The notes: generated by a model not told the origin, from the letters alone. A stretch of 64,000 nt of DNA from Staphylococcus simulans (GCF_002994445.1 NZ_MRZJ01000001.1:558001-622000), one strand, 5' to 3'. Shown: positions 7,972 through 18,401, numbered from the stretch's first letter. Numbers and translations are program-made.

Positions 7972-9201
7972 TTATTCTTCTACGTCTTTTTTATCGTCTT
8001 GTTCTTCTGTTTCAGCTTCTTCTGAGTTGTCATCTTGTACTACAACTTCATCTTCTTCTGAAACTTCAGGTACTTCTTCTACTTGTGCTACTACAACTTC
8101 TTCAGAAAGATCTTCTTCCGCAGCATCTTCTGTTTCGTCTTGTTCCGGTACTGGATAAATACCAGCTTCTCGTGCATCTGTTTCAGATTTGATATCAATT
8201 TTCCAACCTGTAAGTTTTGCGGCTAAACGTGCGTTTTGACCGCGTTTACCGATTGCTAATGATAATTGATAGTCCGGCACAACAACAGTTGTAGATTGAT
8301 TGTCTTCGTCTACGATTACTTCAAGCACTTGTGATGGGCTTAACGCATTTTTAACAAATACTTTAGGATTTTCGTCCCATTGTACGATGTCGATTTTTTC
8401 TCCGCCTAATTCTTCAACGATAGCTTCAACACGTACACCTTTTGCACCTACACATGCACCTACTGCATCGATATCATCATTTTCTGAGAACACACTGATT
8501 TTTGAACGGTCGCCCGCTTCGCGTGCTACTGATTTAATCACTACCACACCATCATAGATTTCCGGAACTTCTTGTTCGAAAAGACGTTTCAGTAATCCAG
8601 GATGACTGCGTGATACATAGATTTGAGGACCTTTTGTTGTTTGTTCAACTTTGTTGACATACACTTTGATGCGTTCGTTAGGAATGTAGCTTTCATTCGG
8701 ACTTCTTTCAGCTTCAGATAATACTGCTTCAGTACGTCCTAAGTTGACATACACATAACGATGGTCGACTCTGTCGATGATACCAGTTACGATGTCTTCT
8801 TCTTTATCGATGAATTCATCATAAAGAATTTCTCTTTCAGCATCGCGCAAACGCTGCATCACAGCTTGTTTTGCTGCTTGTGCACCTACACGGCCGAAGT
8901 CTTTAGGTGTAACATCTTCTTCGTAAATATCGCCGATTTCATATGCAGGGTTTTTCACCAATGCAGTACTGATATCAACTTCATCGCGATCATCAAAAAC
9001 TTCTTCTACAACTTCTTTTCTTGCGATGACTTTAAAAGTACCTTCATCCATATTTAATTCTACACGTGCATTACGTGAAGATTCATAATTCTTTTTATAA
9101 GCAGTAATCAATGCAGCTTCAATGGCATCGATTAACACTTCTCTAGGAATTTTCTTTTCTTTTTCTAAATACTCTACTGCTAGTAATAATTCATTTGACA
9201 C
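7972..9201 (-). CDS. nusA: Transcription termination/antitermination factor NusA
   Basis: Binds RNA polymerase and nascent RNA to promote pausing and hairpin-dependent termination. The 409 aa protein shows the N-terminal polymerase-binding domain (LLLAVEYLEKEKKIPREVLIDAIEAAL), an S1 domain near 135-200 (DIVTGIIDRVDHRYVYVNLG), and two KH domains (GACVGAKGVRVEAIVEELGGEKIDIVQW; LAIGKRGQNARLAAKLTGWKIDIK). A strongly acidic tail of about 50 residues, rich in Glu, Asp and Val, makes it somewhat longer than the S. aureus protein as I remember it. It is second in the operon after rimP, whose leader may be a NusA-controlled attenuator. Confidence 0.98.
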   Translation of the reverse strand: MSNELLLAVEYLEKEKKIPREVLIDAIEAALITAYKKNYESSRNARVELNMDEGTFKVIARKEVVEEVFDDRDEVDISTALVKNPAYEIGDIYEEDVTPKDFGRVGAQAAKQAVMQRLRDAEREILYDEFIDKEEDIVTGIIDRVDHRYVYVNLGRTEAVLSEAERSPNESYIPNERIKVYVNKVEQTTKGPQIYVSRSHPGLLKRLFEQEVPEIYDGVVVIKSVAREAGDRSKISVFSENDDIDAVGACVGAKGVRVEAIVEELGGEKIDIVQWDENPKVFVKNALSPSQVLEVIVDEDNQSTTVVVPDYQLSLAIGKRGQNARLAAKLTGWKIDIKSETDAREAGIYPVPEQDETEDAAEEDLSEEVVVAQVEEVPEVSEEDEVVVQDDNSEEAETEEQDDKKDVEE

Positions 9202-9222
9202 GGTTAAATCCTCCTACTCAGG

Positions 9223-9690
9223 TTAAATCAAAACTGCATGACGTGCTTTAGCAATTTTATTTCTTGGGATTTCAACTTCCTTTTTCTTTTCTTTCACTTG
9301 TACTTGCATAACAATGTGATCGTCGTCTACAGATTTCAAGACGCCCAACCATTCTTTTTCTCCTTCAATCGGGGCATAAAGTGAAACAAACACAGGTTGA
9401 TCAACTGCATTGCGAAACGCCTTATCGTCTTTGATAGGACGTTCAGCACCTGGCGACGCTACGTCTAAATAATACATTTGTTCAATCGGATCTACTTCAT
9501 CCATCGCTTCGCTGATTTTTTCAGATGCAAGTGTGCAGTCATTCAAATCAACACCGCCCTCTTTATCAATTGAGATGCGAAGGAAGCGATCTTTACCCTC
9601 TTTTGCGAATTCAATATCTACAAGTTCAAAATTCAAATCATCTAATACCGGTTGAATAATTTCTTCGATTTGTTCAGTGATTTTACTCAT
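9223..9690 (-). CDS. rimP: Ribosome maturation factor RimP
   Basis: Helps late assembly of the 30S subunit. At 155 aa it matches family length. FELVDIEFAKEGKDRFLRISIDKEGGVDLNDC gives the N-terminal alpha/beta domain, LDVASPGAERPI is the strongly conserved family motif, and an SH3-like C-terminal domain ends in PRNKIAKARHAVLI. The start has AAGGAGG eight bases upstream. It is the first gene of the nusA-infB operon. Confidence 0.96.
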   Translation of the reverse strand: MSKITEQIEEIIQPVLDDLNFELVDIEFAKEGKDRFLRISIDKEGGVDLNDCTLASEKISEAMDEVDPIEQMYYLDVASPGAERPIKDDKAFRNAVDQPVFVSLYAPIEGEKEWLGVLKSVDDDHIVMQVQVKEKKKEVEIPRNKIAKARHAVLI

Positions 9691-9710
9691 GCTGACCTCC
9701 TTTTAAGCAA

Positions 9711-9740
9711 ATAGAAAAGAGCGGGTAAACCCCACTCTTT
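9711..9740 (-). terminator. Hairpin in the rimP leader (possible NusA-responsive attenuator)
   Basis: Arms AAAGAGCGGG (9716-9725) and CCCACTCTTT (9731-9740) form a ten-base stem (one G-U pair) with a five-base loop. On the minus strand TTTTCTATTTG follows, a broken T tract. It lies between the promoter at 9771-9800 and rimP. In Bacillus subtilis NusA is reported to control its own operon by leader attenuation, and this layout is compatible with that. Confidence 0.75.
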
Positions 9741-9770
9741 GTGACTAAAGTTCATTTTTTACGCACTATG

Positions 9771-9800
9771 ATTATAACACAGAGCGTATTGAAATGCCAA
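9771..9800 (-). promoter_or_regulatory. Promoter of the rimP-nusA-infB operon
   Basis: On the minus strand TTGGCA (9800-9795), 18 bases, TATAAT (9776-9771). Predicted transcription starts near 9764, so the leader is about 70 bases and contains the hairpin at 9716-9740. Confidence 0.75.
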
Positions 9801-9829
9801 TTGAAGCCCAATTAACACTTTCTTGGTCA

Positions 9830-12800
9830 TTACATATCAAAAATAGACAATTGTGCTTTATCAGGTAAACCTGGCAATGAACCAAGTTCATCTAAATAAT
9901 CAATGACTTTTTGAGATAAGCCTGCTTTTTTATTCAAGTCCTCTTTTGAAAGGAACGGCCCTTCATTACGCGCTTCAACAATACGTTTTGCTACGTTCTC
10001 ACCTAATCCTGGTACTGAGATGAACGGCGGGATTAATGTATCCCCTTCAATAATAAATTCAAAAGCTTGGCTTTTTTCTAAACTGATCGGCTGCATGCGG
10101 AAACCGCGATGCGCCATTTCATTCATGATTTCAAGCACAGTCAAGACGTCTTTTTCTTTCTTGCCCAGTTCCATATATTTAGAATACATATCTTTAACAG
10201 TCGCTTTAATACCTTCTTTATCTTTAATCATCGTTAATAAATCAAAGTCAGAAGCACGGACTGTAAAGTATGACGCATAATAATACAATGGATAGTGCAC
10301 TTTGAAATAAGCGATACGTACTGCCATTAATACATAGGCTGCCGCATGGGCTTTAGGGAACATGTATTTGATTTTCTTACATGAATCCAAATACCAATCC
10401 GGTACATCATTGGCTTTCATAATTTCTTCCCATTCTTCTTGCAAGCCTTTACCTTTACGAACTGCCTCCATAATCTTGAAGGCAAGCGATGGTTCTAATC
10501 CTGCATACATCAAGTACACCATAATATCGTCACGACAACCGATAACACCTGACAAGTCGCATGTACCTGAACGAACTAATTCTTGCGCATTGCCTAACCA
10601 TACGTCAGTACCATGTGATAATCCAGAGATTTGAACCAACTCTGAGAACGTTGTCGGTTTTGTATCTTCCAACATTTGACGTACGAAAGCTGTACCGAAC
10701 TCAGGTACACCGAACGTACCTGTTTTACACATAATATCCTCTTCGCTGACACCTAACGATTCTGGCGTACTGAAAATACGCATCGTTTCTTTATCATCAA
10801 CTGGTACTGTTTTAGGATCGATACCGGATAAGTCTTGAAGCATTCTGATCATTGTCGGATCATCGTGTCCTAGTATATCGAGTTTAAGTACGTTATCGTG
10901 AATCGAGTGGAAGTCGAAGTGTGTTGTCATCCATGCTGAAGATTGATCATCAGCCGGATATTGAATCGGTGTGAAATCGTAAATATCCATATAGTCAGGA
11001 ACTACAATGATACCGCCTGGGTGCTGTCCGGTTGTACGTTTAACACCTGTACAGCCTTTAACTAAGCGGTCTACTTCAGCACCGCGTTTATGAATACCTT
11101 GGTCATTTAAATATCCTTTAACATAACCGAAAGCTGTTTTTTCAGCAACCGTACCGATTGTACCTGCACGGAATACTTTATCCTCACCAAACAGTACTTT
11201 CGTATAGTTATGTGCCTCTGGCTGATATTCCCCGCTGAAGTTCAAGTCGATATCAGGTACTTTATCCCCTTTAAATCCTAAGAACGTTTCGAACGGAATA
11301 TCTTGGCCTTCCTTAATCATTTCAGCGCCGCATTCGCATTTTTTATCTGGTAAGTCGAATCCGGAACCGACAGACCCGTCATTAAAGAATTCGCTTTTTT
11401 TACACTTAGGACAAATATAATGCGGCGGTAATGGATTTACTTCTGTAATCTCAGTCATCGTCGCAACGAAACTAGATCCTACAGACCCACGAGAACCTAC
11501 TAAGTAGCCGTCATTTAGTGATTTTTTAACTAAACGCTGCGAAATCAAATAGATAACAGAGAATCCGTTACCGATGATACTTTCCAATTCTTTTTCAAGT
11601 CGGTCAATTACAATTTGCGGTAAATCGTCACCGTATAATTTACGGGCATTGTTATAACTCATTTCACGAATCTCTTCATTCGCACCTTCCATACGCGGTG
11701 TATACAATTTATCTTTAATCGGTACAACACGCTCAATCATATCCGCAATTTTATGAGTATTATCGACTACGATTTCTTTTGCTTTTTCTTCTCCTAAGAA
11801 ATGAAACGCATCTAACATTTCATCTGTTGTTCTGAAATGCGCTTCTGGTAACGTAGAACGATTCAACGGGTTACCTGGTTGAGAGGCAATCAAAATTTTA
11901 CGTGCAATACCGTCATGTTCATTTAAGTAGTGCACATTCCCTGTCGCAACGACTGGAATATTAACCGCTTCTCCTGCCTTTAACAAACGTTGGTATATCT
12001 CTTCCATTGTTTCATTATCGCGGATTAATTCTCTATCAATTAAATCTTGATACAACGCAGGCGGCTGCACTTCAATATAATCATAGTATTTCGCAATACG
12101 TTCCACTTGAGATTGGTCTTTCTGCATTACTGCAGTAAAGACTTCACCTTCATCGCACGCAGATCCGATTAATAAACCTTCGCGGTATTCGTCTAATAAC
12201 GAACGCGGAATTCTCGGTGTACGATAGTAATAAGTGACTAAAGACTCGCTGACAATTTTGAATAAGTTCTTAAGTCCTTGCTGGTTTTGAACTAAAATCG
12301 TCACGTGGCTTGGTCGTGCACGTTTATAAGCATCTTCATTAGAGAGTGATTGGTTGATATCTTGATGATTCTTAACGCCTAATTCATCTACTTGTTTCAA
12401 CATCTTCATAAAGATATAAGCAGTTGCTTCAGTATCATAAATGGCACGGTGATGTTGTGTCAGTTCTACCCCGTATTTCTTAGCTAAGAAATTCAAGCCG
12501 TGTTTACCGAATTCTGTATTAATCGTACGAGACAATTCTAAAGTATCAATAACACCGTTCGTATAATTACCAAGTCCTGCACGTTCATAACCTGTATCAA
12601 TAAAGCCCATATCGAACGAAGCATTATGCGCAACAAAGATTGCATCTCCGACCCATTCTTTAAATTCTGTCAGTACATCATCTATTTCAGGCGCATCGAC
12701 AAGCATTTCATCAGAGATATGCGTTAAATTCTTAATCGTTTCAGATAAACGTTCATGCGGATTACTGAAACGTTCAAACTTATCAATGATTTCTCCGTCA

Positions 12801-14143
12801 TGTACTTTGACCGCAGCTAACTCGATGATTTTATCGTATTGGTTAGAAAGTCCAGTTGTTTCGACGTCGAATACAACATACGTTGCTTCTTTTAAATTGC
12901 GGTCTGTCGGATTATAAGCAATCGGTACTCCGTCATCGACAAGCATACCTTCCATACCGTAAATCATTTTAATGCCGTTCTTTTCTGCGGCACTGAATGC
13001 ATCCGGATAAGCTTGTACTACGTTATGGTCAGTTACCGCAATTGCTGGATGACCCCATTTTGCAGCTTGTGTTACATAATCACCGATTTGGTTAATTCCA
13101 TCCATTTGACTCATCGCAGAATGCAGATGCAGCTCTACACGTTTTTCATCTGCTTTATCTTGTTTAGGTGTCTTTTTGATTTCTTCAATATCAGACATCA
13201 TCATTACTAAGTCGCGAACGAATGTATCCTCTTCAATACGGCCTTGTGCACGTACCCATTTGCCGACACTCAACGCTTTGAAATGATCTAAATCGTCTTT
13301 GTTTTTACGCGTAAACATCTTCAACACAAGCGAGTCGGTATAGTCAGTTACTTTCAATTCCACAATATGGCGTCCGCTTTTTAATTCTTTGATATTCATA
13401 TCAAAGATAACACCTTCGATTGCGACTTTGAATTCTTCTTCAATAATCGAATCAATCGAACGGACATTGTCCACTTGGATTGGTTTTCCGATTTGACATT
13501 TGTCCACTGAGCTTTCGTTATTATCTTGTTGTTTAGCTTTTTCAGCTTTCATTTTCTCTAGTTTTTCTGTCGCTTCTTTGGCACTTTGCTGATCTTCTTC
13601 TTGAATATAAGCTTCAAGCGATGCCAATTCATTATCATGATCAGCGATATCTGTTTCAAAGACAATTTTATTAACGTCAAAGCCGCATTGTCTGTATGCT
13701 TTGACTAAGCTGCCGTTGCAAGCTTTATGGAAATAATCACGTTCAATATCATTTGAAACCATAACTTTTAATACATTGCCTGACATAATTAAACGTTTTT
13801 GTTTTAATTGTCCTTTTACTTTTGGAGACAAGCGTGTTTGATCAATACAATGATTGAAATATTTCATCGCAAATTCATCTTGGTTTTGTGTATCTTCAAC
13901 CACAAATTGCCAATCAATCGTTGCGATTTCTTTAAATTCTTCAATCAATGCGTGTGTAAATAACATGTAGTCTTCATAAGAGAGGAAACGAGGCAGTGTA
14001 ATTTGAAAGAGCCATGTGCGTTCTTTTTGCGACACATCAATGCGGTTCAATTCACTTTTTTCTAATATATCTGTCTCCAGCTGATTTGCTATTTTAATCT
14101 GATCAGCCAGCACTTTAAATTTTTCTTGATTCGTCATTGCCAA
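9830..14143 (-). CDS. polC: DNA polymerase III alpha subunit, PolC type
   Basis: Replicative polymerase of Firmicutes with built-in 3'-5' proofreading. About 1437 aa: N-terminal domains, OB fold near 240-330, PHP halves (VELHLHSAMSQMDG; AVTDHNVVQAYP) flanking an inserted exonuclease (VVFDVETTGL, HNASFDMGFIDTGYERAG). A Zn knuckle, palm with VPDIDLNFSGEYQ, fingers and a helix-hairpin-helix region follow, then the clamp-binding end QLSIFDM. The start is probably TTG 14143 (MAMTNQEKF, as in S. aureus), eight bases after AAGGTGG. ATG 14137 is the alternative and the longer ATG at 14227 is unlikely. The zinc knuckle is C911, C914, C936, C938, where the last pair is CxC rather than the usual CxxC. 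Confidence 0.98.
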   Translation of the reverse strand: MAMTNQEKFKVLADQIKIANQLETDILEKSELNRIDVSQKERTWLFQITLPRFLSYEDYMLFTHALIEEFKEIATIDWQFVVEDTQNQDEFAMKYFNHCIDQTRLSPKVKGQLKQKRLIMSGNVLKVMVSNDIERDYFHKACNGSLVKAYRQCGFDVNKIVFETDIADHDNELASLEAYIQEEDQQSAKEATEKLEKMKAEKAKQQDNNESSVDKCQIGKPIQVDNVRSIDSIIEEEFKVAIEGVIFDMNIKELKSGRHIVELKVTDYTDSLVLKMFTRKNKDDLDHFKALSVGKWVRAQGRIEEDTFVRDLVMMMSDIEEIKKTPKQDKADEKRVELHLHSAMSQMDGINQIGDYVTQAAKWGHPAIAVTDHNVVQAYPDAFSAAEKNGIKMIYGMEGMLVDDGVPIAYNPTDRNLKEATYVVFDVETTGLSNQYDKIIELAAVKVHDGEIIDKFERFSNPHERLSETIKNLTHISDEMLVDAPEIDDVLTEFKEWVGDAIFVAHNASFDMGFIDTGYERAGLGNYTNGVIDTLELSRTINTEFGKHGLNFLAKKYGVELTQHHRAIYDTEATAYIFMKMLKQVDELGVKNHQDINQSLSNEDAYKRARPSHVTILVQNQQGLKNLFKIVSESLVTYYYRTPRIPRSLLDEYREGLLIGSACDEGEVFTAVMQKDQSQVERIAKYYDYIEVQPPALYQDLIDRELIRDNETMEEIYQRLLKAGEAVNIPVVATGNVHYLNEHDGIARKILIASQPGNPLNRSTLPEAHFRTTDEMLDAFHFLGEEKAKEIVVDNTHKIADMIERVVPIKDKLYTPRMEGANEEIREMSYNNARKLYGDDLPQIVIDRLEKELESIIGNGFSVIYLISQRLVKKSLNDGYLVGSRGSVGSSFVATMTEITEVNPLPPHYICPKCKKSEFFNDGSVGSGFDLPDKKCECGAEMIKEGQDIPFETFLGFKGDKVPDIDLNFSGEYQPEAHNYTKVLFGEDKVFRAGTIGTVAEKTAFGYVKGYLNDQGIHKRGAEVDRLVKGCTGVKRTTGQHPGGIIVVPDYMDIYDFTPIQYPADDQSSAWMTTHFDFHSIHDNVLKLDILGHDDPTMIRMLQDLSGIDPKTVPVDDKETMRIFSTPESLGVSEEDIMCKTGTFGVPEFGTAFVRQMLEDTKPTTFSELVQISGLSHGTDVWLGNAQELVRSGTCDLSGVIGCRDDIMVYLMYAGLEPSLAFKIMEAVRKGKGLQEEWEEIMKANDVPDWYLDSCKKIKYMFPKAHAAAYVLMAVRIAYFKVHYPLYYYASYFTVRASDFDLLTMIKDKEGIKATVKDMYSKYMELGKKEKDVLTVLEIMNEMAHRGFRMQPISLEKSQAFEFIIEGDTLIPPFISVPGLGENVAKRIVEARNEGPFLSKEDLNKKAGLSQKVIDYLDELGSLPGLPDKAQLSIFDM

Positions 14144-14235
14144 GACAATTACCACCTTAGTTATTATTACATCTTTCATAGGATTCAGGGCTGCAGCTTT
14201 GTCAGGGTGTGTACGCATGACACCCATGTTAAACG

Positions 14236-14270
14236 AAAAATTTGAACCACGTTCTAAAAACGCGGTTGAA
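14236..14270 (-). terminator. Terminator-like hairpin in the polC leader
   Basis: Arms 14242-14253 and 14259-14270 (TTGAACCACGTT / AACGCGGTTGAA) pair at 11 of 12 positions including one G-U, with a five-base loop. On the minus strand AAATTTTTCG follows. It lies between the polC promoter and the start codon, so it may attenuate polC. Confidence 0.65.
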
Positions 14271-14297
14271 TTTTCTTACGTTCTGAAGTTCTAAAAT

Positions 14298-14326
14298 ATT
14301 ATACCAAATTTTCATCCATTCTTAAA
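14298..14326 (-). promoter_or_regulatory. polC promoter, extended -10
   Basis: On the minus strand TGGTATAAT (TATAAT at 14303-14298) with a weak -35, TTTAAG (14326-14321), at 17 bases. The TG of an extended -10 can compensate for the poor -35. It lies downstream of the proS terminator, giving a polC leader of about 150 bases. Confidence 0.65.
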
Positions 14327-14355
14327 ATCTATGAACTGTTTTGCTAAGTATATAA

Positions 14356-14386
14356 CAAAAAAGCCGAAGTACTTATGTACCTCGAC
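14356..14386 (-). terminator. proS terminator
   Basis: Arms GCCGAAGTAC (14363-14372) and GTACCTCGAC (14377-14386) with G-U pairs and a four-base loop, followed by seven T-rich bases on the minus strand. Confidence 0.85.
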
Positions 14387-14402
14387 CCTTTTATCAATGC
14401 AA

Positions 14403-16103
14403 TTAGATTTGTGTATATAAATCTTTAACATAATCAAGCAATTCTGATGCAGCAACTTCGTCGCTGTCGCCTGTATCGCGGCGCTTCACTTCTACAATAC
14501 CTTCAGCAGCACGTTTACCTACAACAACACGAACTGGAATACCGATAAGGTCTGCATCGTTGAATTTAACGCCTGCACGTTCTTTACGATCGTCATATAA
14601 CACATCAAAAGAAGATTGCAATTCGCTGTAAAGCTGATCGCCTAATTCACGTTGGTCCTCTTTTTTAGGATTGATAGTGATTAAGTGGACATCAAATGGT
14701 GTTACTGATTTAGGCCAGATAATACCATTGTCATCATTGTTTTGTTCAACGACTGCACTTAATGTTCTTGAAACACCAATGCCGTAGCAGCCCATGATTA
14801 ATGGTTGTGCTTTACCTTGGTTGTCTAAGAATGTCGCATTCATTGCTTCTGAGTATTTCGTGCCTAGTTTGAACACTTGGCCGACTTCGATACCTTCTGC
14901 GAATTTCGCAGCGCCTGAGCCGTCGCTTAATGCTTCGCCTTCTAAGATGAAGCGGAAATCTCCGAATGCTTCTACGTTAAAGTCGCGTTCAGGATTTGCA
15001 TTAATGAAGTGGTAACCATCTTCATTCGCACCGACAACTAAGTTAGAAATTTCTTGGATGAAATTATCCGCATAAATTTTAATGCCTTTTTCTTGGATCG
15101 GTCCGATTGAACCCGGGTTAGCACCAACAAGATTAACAATCTCATCTTGGCTAGCAAGTTCAATGTTGTCTGTACCGAAGTATGCTTTTAATTTCACATC
15201 GTTGATTTCATGATGGCCGCGTACTAAAACAATAATAAATTCTCCATCTACTTTGAAGACCATAGATTTCGCAATTTGATCAAGCGGACGATTAAGCAGA
15301 TCCGCTACTTCTTGTGCAGTATGCGCATTAGGCGTTTCCACTTTTTCCAACTCAAGCAATGCTTCTTGATCATTGTTCGGCTCGTAAACCACTTCTGCTT
15401 TTTCAATGTTTGCGGCATAGTCGCTGTTTTCACTGTAGACAATCGTATCTTCACCGATTTCACTCAGTGCCATAAATTCATGTGTATGGCTGCCTCCGAT
15501 TGCGCCTGAATCTGCGACTACCGGACGTGCATTGATACCTACACGTTTGAAGATTCTGCCGTATGCATCATACATTTTGTGGTATGTTTCATCTAATGAT
15601 GCTTCATCAGCATGGAATGAGTACGCATCTTTCATGATGAATTCGCGGCCGCGCAATAAACCGAATCTCGGACGTTTTTCATCTCTGAATTTAGATTGAA
15701 TTTGGAACAATGTTAATGGCAACTGCTTATAAGATTTTAATTCATCACGTACGATAGAAGTGACAACTTCTTCGTGTGTTGGTCCTAATGCGAATTGGCG
15801 GCCGTTACGGTCTGTCAAACGCATTAATTCACTGCCATAAGCATCCCAACGACCTGATTCTTCCCATAATTCTGAAGGCTGTAATGCGGGCATTAAAATT
15901 TCTACCGCATCAATCTTTTCCATTTCTTCTCTGATAATTGATGTAATATTGTTCAGTACACGTGTTGCCAGCAGCAAGTAACTGTAAATCCCGCTTGTAC
16001 TTTGTTTGATTAATCCTGCTTTCAGCAATAATTGATGACTTAAAGCTTCAGCTTCTGCCGGCACTTCTCTCATCGTTGGTATAAATACTTTTGACTGTCT
16101 CAT
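14403..16103 (-). CDS. proS: Prolyl-tRNA synthetase
   Basis: Charges tRNA-Pro. The bacterial-type enzyme (566 aa) has class II motifs: motif 1 near [24 protein letters not shown], motif 2 [26 protein letters not shown], and motif 3 [18 protein letters not shown]. Between motifs 2 and 3, around residues 230-390, lies the editing (INS) domain that removes mischarged alanine. The C-terminal anticodon-binding domain follows ([21 protein letters not shown]). It lies 21 bases after rseP and is the last gene before its terminator. I see no T-box leader. Confidence 0.98.
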   Translation of the reverse strand: MRQSKVFIPTMREVPAEAEALSHQLLLKAGLIKQSTSGIYSYLLLATRVLNNITSIIREEMEKIDAVEILMPALQPSELWEESGRWDAYGSELMRLTDRNGRQFALGPTHEEVVTSIVRDELKSYKQLPLTLFQIQSKFRDEKRPRFGLLRGREFIMKDAYSFHADEASLDETYHKMYDAYGRIFKRVGINARPVVADSGAIGGSHTHEFMALSEIGEDTIVYSENSDYAANIEKAEVVYEPNNDQEALLELEKVETPNAHTAQEVADLLNRPLDQIAKSMVFKVDGEFIIVLVRGHHEINDVKLKAYFGTDNIELASQDEIVNLVGANPGSIGPIQEKGIKIYADNFIQEISNLVVGANEDGYHFINANPERDFNVEAFGDFRFILEGEALSDGSGAAKFAEGIEVGQVFKLGTKYSEAMNATFLDNQGKAQPLIMGCYGIGVSRTLSAVVEQNNDDNGIIWPKSVTPFDVHLITINPKKEDQRELGDQLYSELQSSFDVLYDDRKERAGVKFNDADLIGIPVRVVVGKRAAEGIVEVKRRDTGDSDEVAASELLDYVKDLYTQI

Positions 16104-16124
16104 AAAACTAAGGTCCTCCGTTTC

Positions 16125-17408
16125 TTATAAGAAATAACGTTGTATGTCATTCCATGTTACTAATATCATAATAATAATCACAAAAATTGCCCCTGCACCG
16201 ATAATATAAGTTTCGGCCTTTTTGTTTACAGGTCTTCTGAAGATTGCTTCATATAATACAAAGAGTATTCTTCCGCCATCTAACGCAGGTATCGGCAATA
16301 AGTTCATTAATCCTAAGTTGACACTTAATAAGGCTGTCCATCCTATCAAGTTAATGATACCAGTTTTTACGACAGTATCAACATTATGATAGATACCTAC
16401 TGGTCCATTTAACATGTCAAAGGAGAAGCCGCCTGTAAAGATACTTGCTATCATACCGACGATTGCTGTAAAGATTAATGTTCCTGCTTTAAAGAATTGT
16501 TCAACTCCAGATACAAGCGGTGCTGTTAGCGAAGAATGTTCTTTATCAGGTTGGAAACCTAAAATATAAAAGGTTTCAGATGTCGTTTTAGAAGTTTTTT
16601 GTGTGACTTTTTTCGGTTTGAATTCAGCCTTATGCTGCTTACCATCACGTTCATAAGCAATTGTTATTTTTTTGCCTTTATTTTCATCTAAAGCATTTTT
16701 AATGTCTTTGAACTTCTCGATTTTATGATCACCGAGCTGCTTGATTTTATCCCCGGGTTTTAATCCTATTTCTTGTGCAGGCGTATGATCTCCAACAGTT
16801 TTAATCACATTATTCGGTGTACCTTGATAATAAGCTAAACCGATAAAAATCACGATTGCTAATAAGAAGTTGAATAATGGTCCAGCAAAAAGTGTTAAAA
16901 ACTTCTGTAATGGATTCTTATGCATAAATTGACGGTTTCTCGGCGCAATTTGAATCAAACTGCCGTGTTCCACAAAATAAGCTTCTTTCGCTATATGGAA
17001 GCGATGACGTTCATCGTCATAAGATGTAATACCTTCAACATACATTTCATCTTTGAAATCAATTTTCTTCACTTCAATAACTTCTGCTTGTTGGAATTTA
17101 TGCTGATCATCTAACAGAATATGTGTAATTTCATCTTTGTCGTTTAATTTGATTTTGACAGACATGCCTGGTTCAACAGGCGCTTCTTCCAGTCCGTCTC
17201 CTGCCATGCGGACATAACCGCCGACCGGCAATAGTCGAATAGTATATAACGTTTCATTTTTTCTAAAACTGAATATTTTAGGTCCCATGCCAATCGCAAA
17301 TTCGGGACACATAATTCCTGCACGTTTCGCAAAGAACATGTGACCATACTCATGGACTGAGACAATAACACCGAATACGATAATAAAAGATAATAATGTT
17401 ATTAGCAA
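16125..17408 (-). CDS. rseP: Site-2 intramembrane zinc metalloprotease RseP
   Basis: Cleaves membrane-anchored substrates inside the bilayer (anti-sigma factors, signal peptide remnants). In the 427 aa protein the first helix carries [14 protein letters not shown] (HExxH zinc site), a PDZ domain lies near 205-270 ([22 protein letters not shown]), and [21 protein letters not shown] supplies the third metal ligand near the C-terminus. The start is a TTG preceded by AGGAGTGG. A terminator separates it from cdsA, so it is probably expressed with proS from a promoter between 17409 and 17534. Confidence 0.96.
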   Translation of the reverse strand: MLITLLSFIIVFGVIVSVHEYGHMFFAKRAGIMCPEFAIGMGPKIFSFRKNETLYTIRLLPVGGYVRMAGDGLEEAPVEPGMSVKIKLNDKDEITHILLDDQHKFQQAEVIEVKKIDFKDEMYVEGITSYDDERHRFHIAKEAYFVEHGSLIQIAPRNRQFMHKNPLQKFLTLFAGPLFNFLLAIVIFIGLAYYQGTPNNVIKTVGDHTPAQEIGLKPGDKIKQLGDHKIEKFKDIKNALDENKGKKITIAYERDGKQHKAEFKPKKVTQKTSKTTSETFYILGFQPDKEHSSLTAPLVSGVEQFFKAGTLIFTAIVGMIASIFTGGFSFDMLNGPVGIYHNVDTVVKTGIINLIGWTALLSVNLGLMNLLPIPALDGGRILFVLYEAIFRRPVNKKAETYIIGAGAIFVIIIMILVTWNDIQRYFL

Positions 17409-17534
17409 AGTTGGCCACTCCTACTTAATAAATTGGTACATTTTCTATGTAACCTTTTTGGTCTTGTTTCTATAGTTTCATAAAATCATTTTAATCAAAT
17501 TCATCCGAACATACAATGAATAAACGGCATGAAA

Positions 17535-17593
17535 CAGAAAAGAGGCATGCCTCAAGCAAACGATGTAAGATTGTTTGCACTGTCGCATGCCTC
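17535..17593 (-). terminator. cdsA terminator, two-tier hairpin
   Basis: Outer arms GAGGCATGC (17542-17550) and GCATGCCTC (17585-17593), inner GCAAAC (17556-17561) and GTTTGC (17573-17578). On the minus strand the stem is followed by TTTTCTGTTTC. Confidence 0.8.
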
Positions 17594-17598
17594 ACTTT

Positions 17599-18381
17599 TT
17601 AATTTTGCAATAATAGAATATTTAATAATGGTAAGACGAACATAAAACTGTCGAAGCGATCAAGAATACCGCCGTGACCCGGTAAAATTCTTCCTGAGTC
17701 CTTCACACCGAAGTGGCGTTTGAAACCAGATTCTACAAGGTCGCCCAGTTGTCCGAACATACTTAATACGATTGTGATTGCCAGCATCAGCACAATATTA
17801 ACCGGGAAATCGATAAACATCTGCATGATAACAGGGACTAATAAGCTGCAAAGCACACCGCCGATAAAGCCTTCAATCGTTTTATTCGGACTGATGACAG
17901 GCCAAAGTTTATGCTTTCCTAATGTACGGCCGAAAATGTATGCGCCAGTGTCTGTTGTCCATACTACTAAGAACGCAAACAAGATATAAGCTAAACCTTC
18001 TTCACGTGTTTCGTAAAGGTACATAAACCCTATTCCTACGTATGCGACAGCCATTAAACAAAAGGCAGCATCTATAAAGCTGAAACGGTTCTTTGATGTC
18101 ACAGTATAACTTAAAATGACAAAACTCATAATAATGAGCCCTTTTAACTGAACAGCTAATACCCATGAACCTAATCCTTGCGGCAGCATAATAATGACCA
18201 GAGCCAATGCACTGATAATCCCGGGTATAGAAATAAAACGGATTTTATTCATATTTAGTAATTCTTTTAATGCGATAAATGCTAGTAAAAATGAAAAGTA
18301 CATGAGTACTTGTCCGCCGATGATTAAAATCGGTAAAAAGATGATTAGGGCAATAATTGCCGTGACCGTTCTAACTCTCAT
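17599..18381 (-). CDS. cdsA: Phosphatidate cytidylyltransferase (CDP-diglyceride synthase)
   Basis: Converts phosphatidic acid and CTP to CDP-diacylglycerol, the precursor of phosphatidylglycerol and cardiolipin, in the membrane. It has 260 aa with about seven or eight membrane segments and the family signature near the C-terminus, [28 protein letters not shown]. It lies 20 bases after uppS, an arrangement conserved in Firmicutes that joins lipid carrier and phospholipid synthesis. A terminator follows. Confidence 0.96.
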   Translation of the reverse strand: MRVRTVTAIIALIIFLPILIIGGQVLMYFSFLLAFIALKELLNMNKIRFISIPGIISALALVIIMLPQGLGSWVLAVQLKGLIIMSFVILSYTVTSKNRFSFIDAAFCLMAVAYVGIGFMYLYETREEGLAYILFAFLVVWTTDTGAYIFGRTLGKHKLWPVISPNKTIEGFIGGVLCSLLVPVIMQMFIDFPVNIVLMLAITIVLSMFGQLGDLVESGFKRHFGVKDSGRILPGHGGILDRFDSFMFVLPLLNILLLQN

Positions 18382-18401
18382 ATTTTACTCCTACCTTAAA
18401 A

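Noticed and set aside
7832..8158. 108-residue plus-strand ORF rich in Ser and Thr opposite nusA and ylxR
   Set aside because: It is the complement of the acidic Glu/Asp tail of NusA; no start site or homology.
14138..14227. Longer N-terminus of PolC from ATG 14227
   Set aside because: The extra residues have no counterpart in staphylococcal PolC and the good ribosome-binding site lies just before TTG 14143.
16104..16124. Possible T-box leader before proS
   Set aside because: The gap to rseP is only 21 bases, too short for a T-box.
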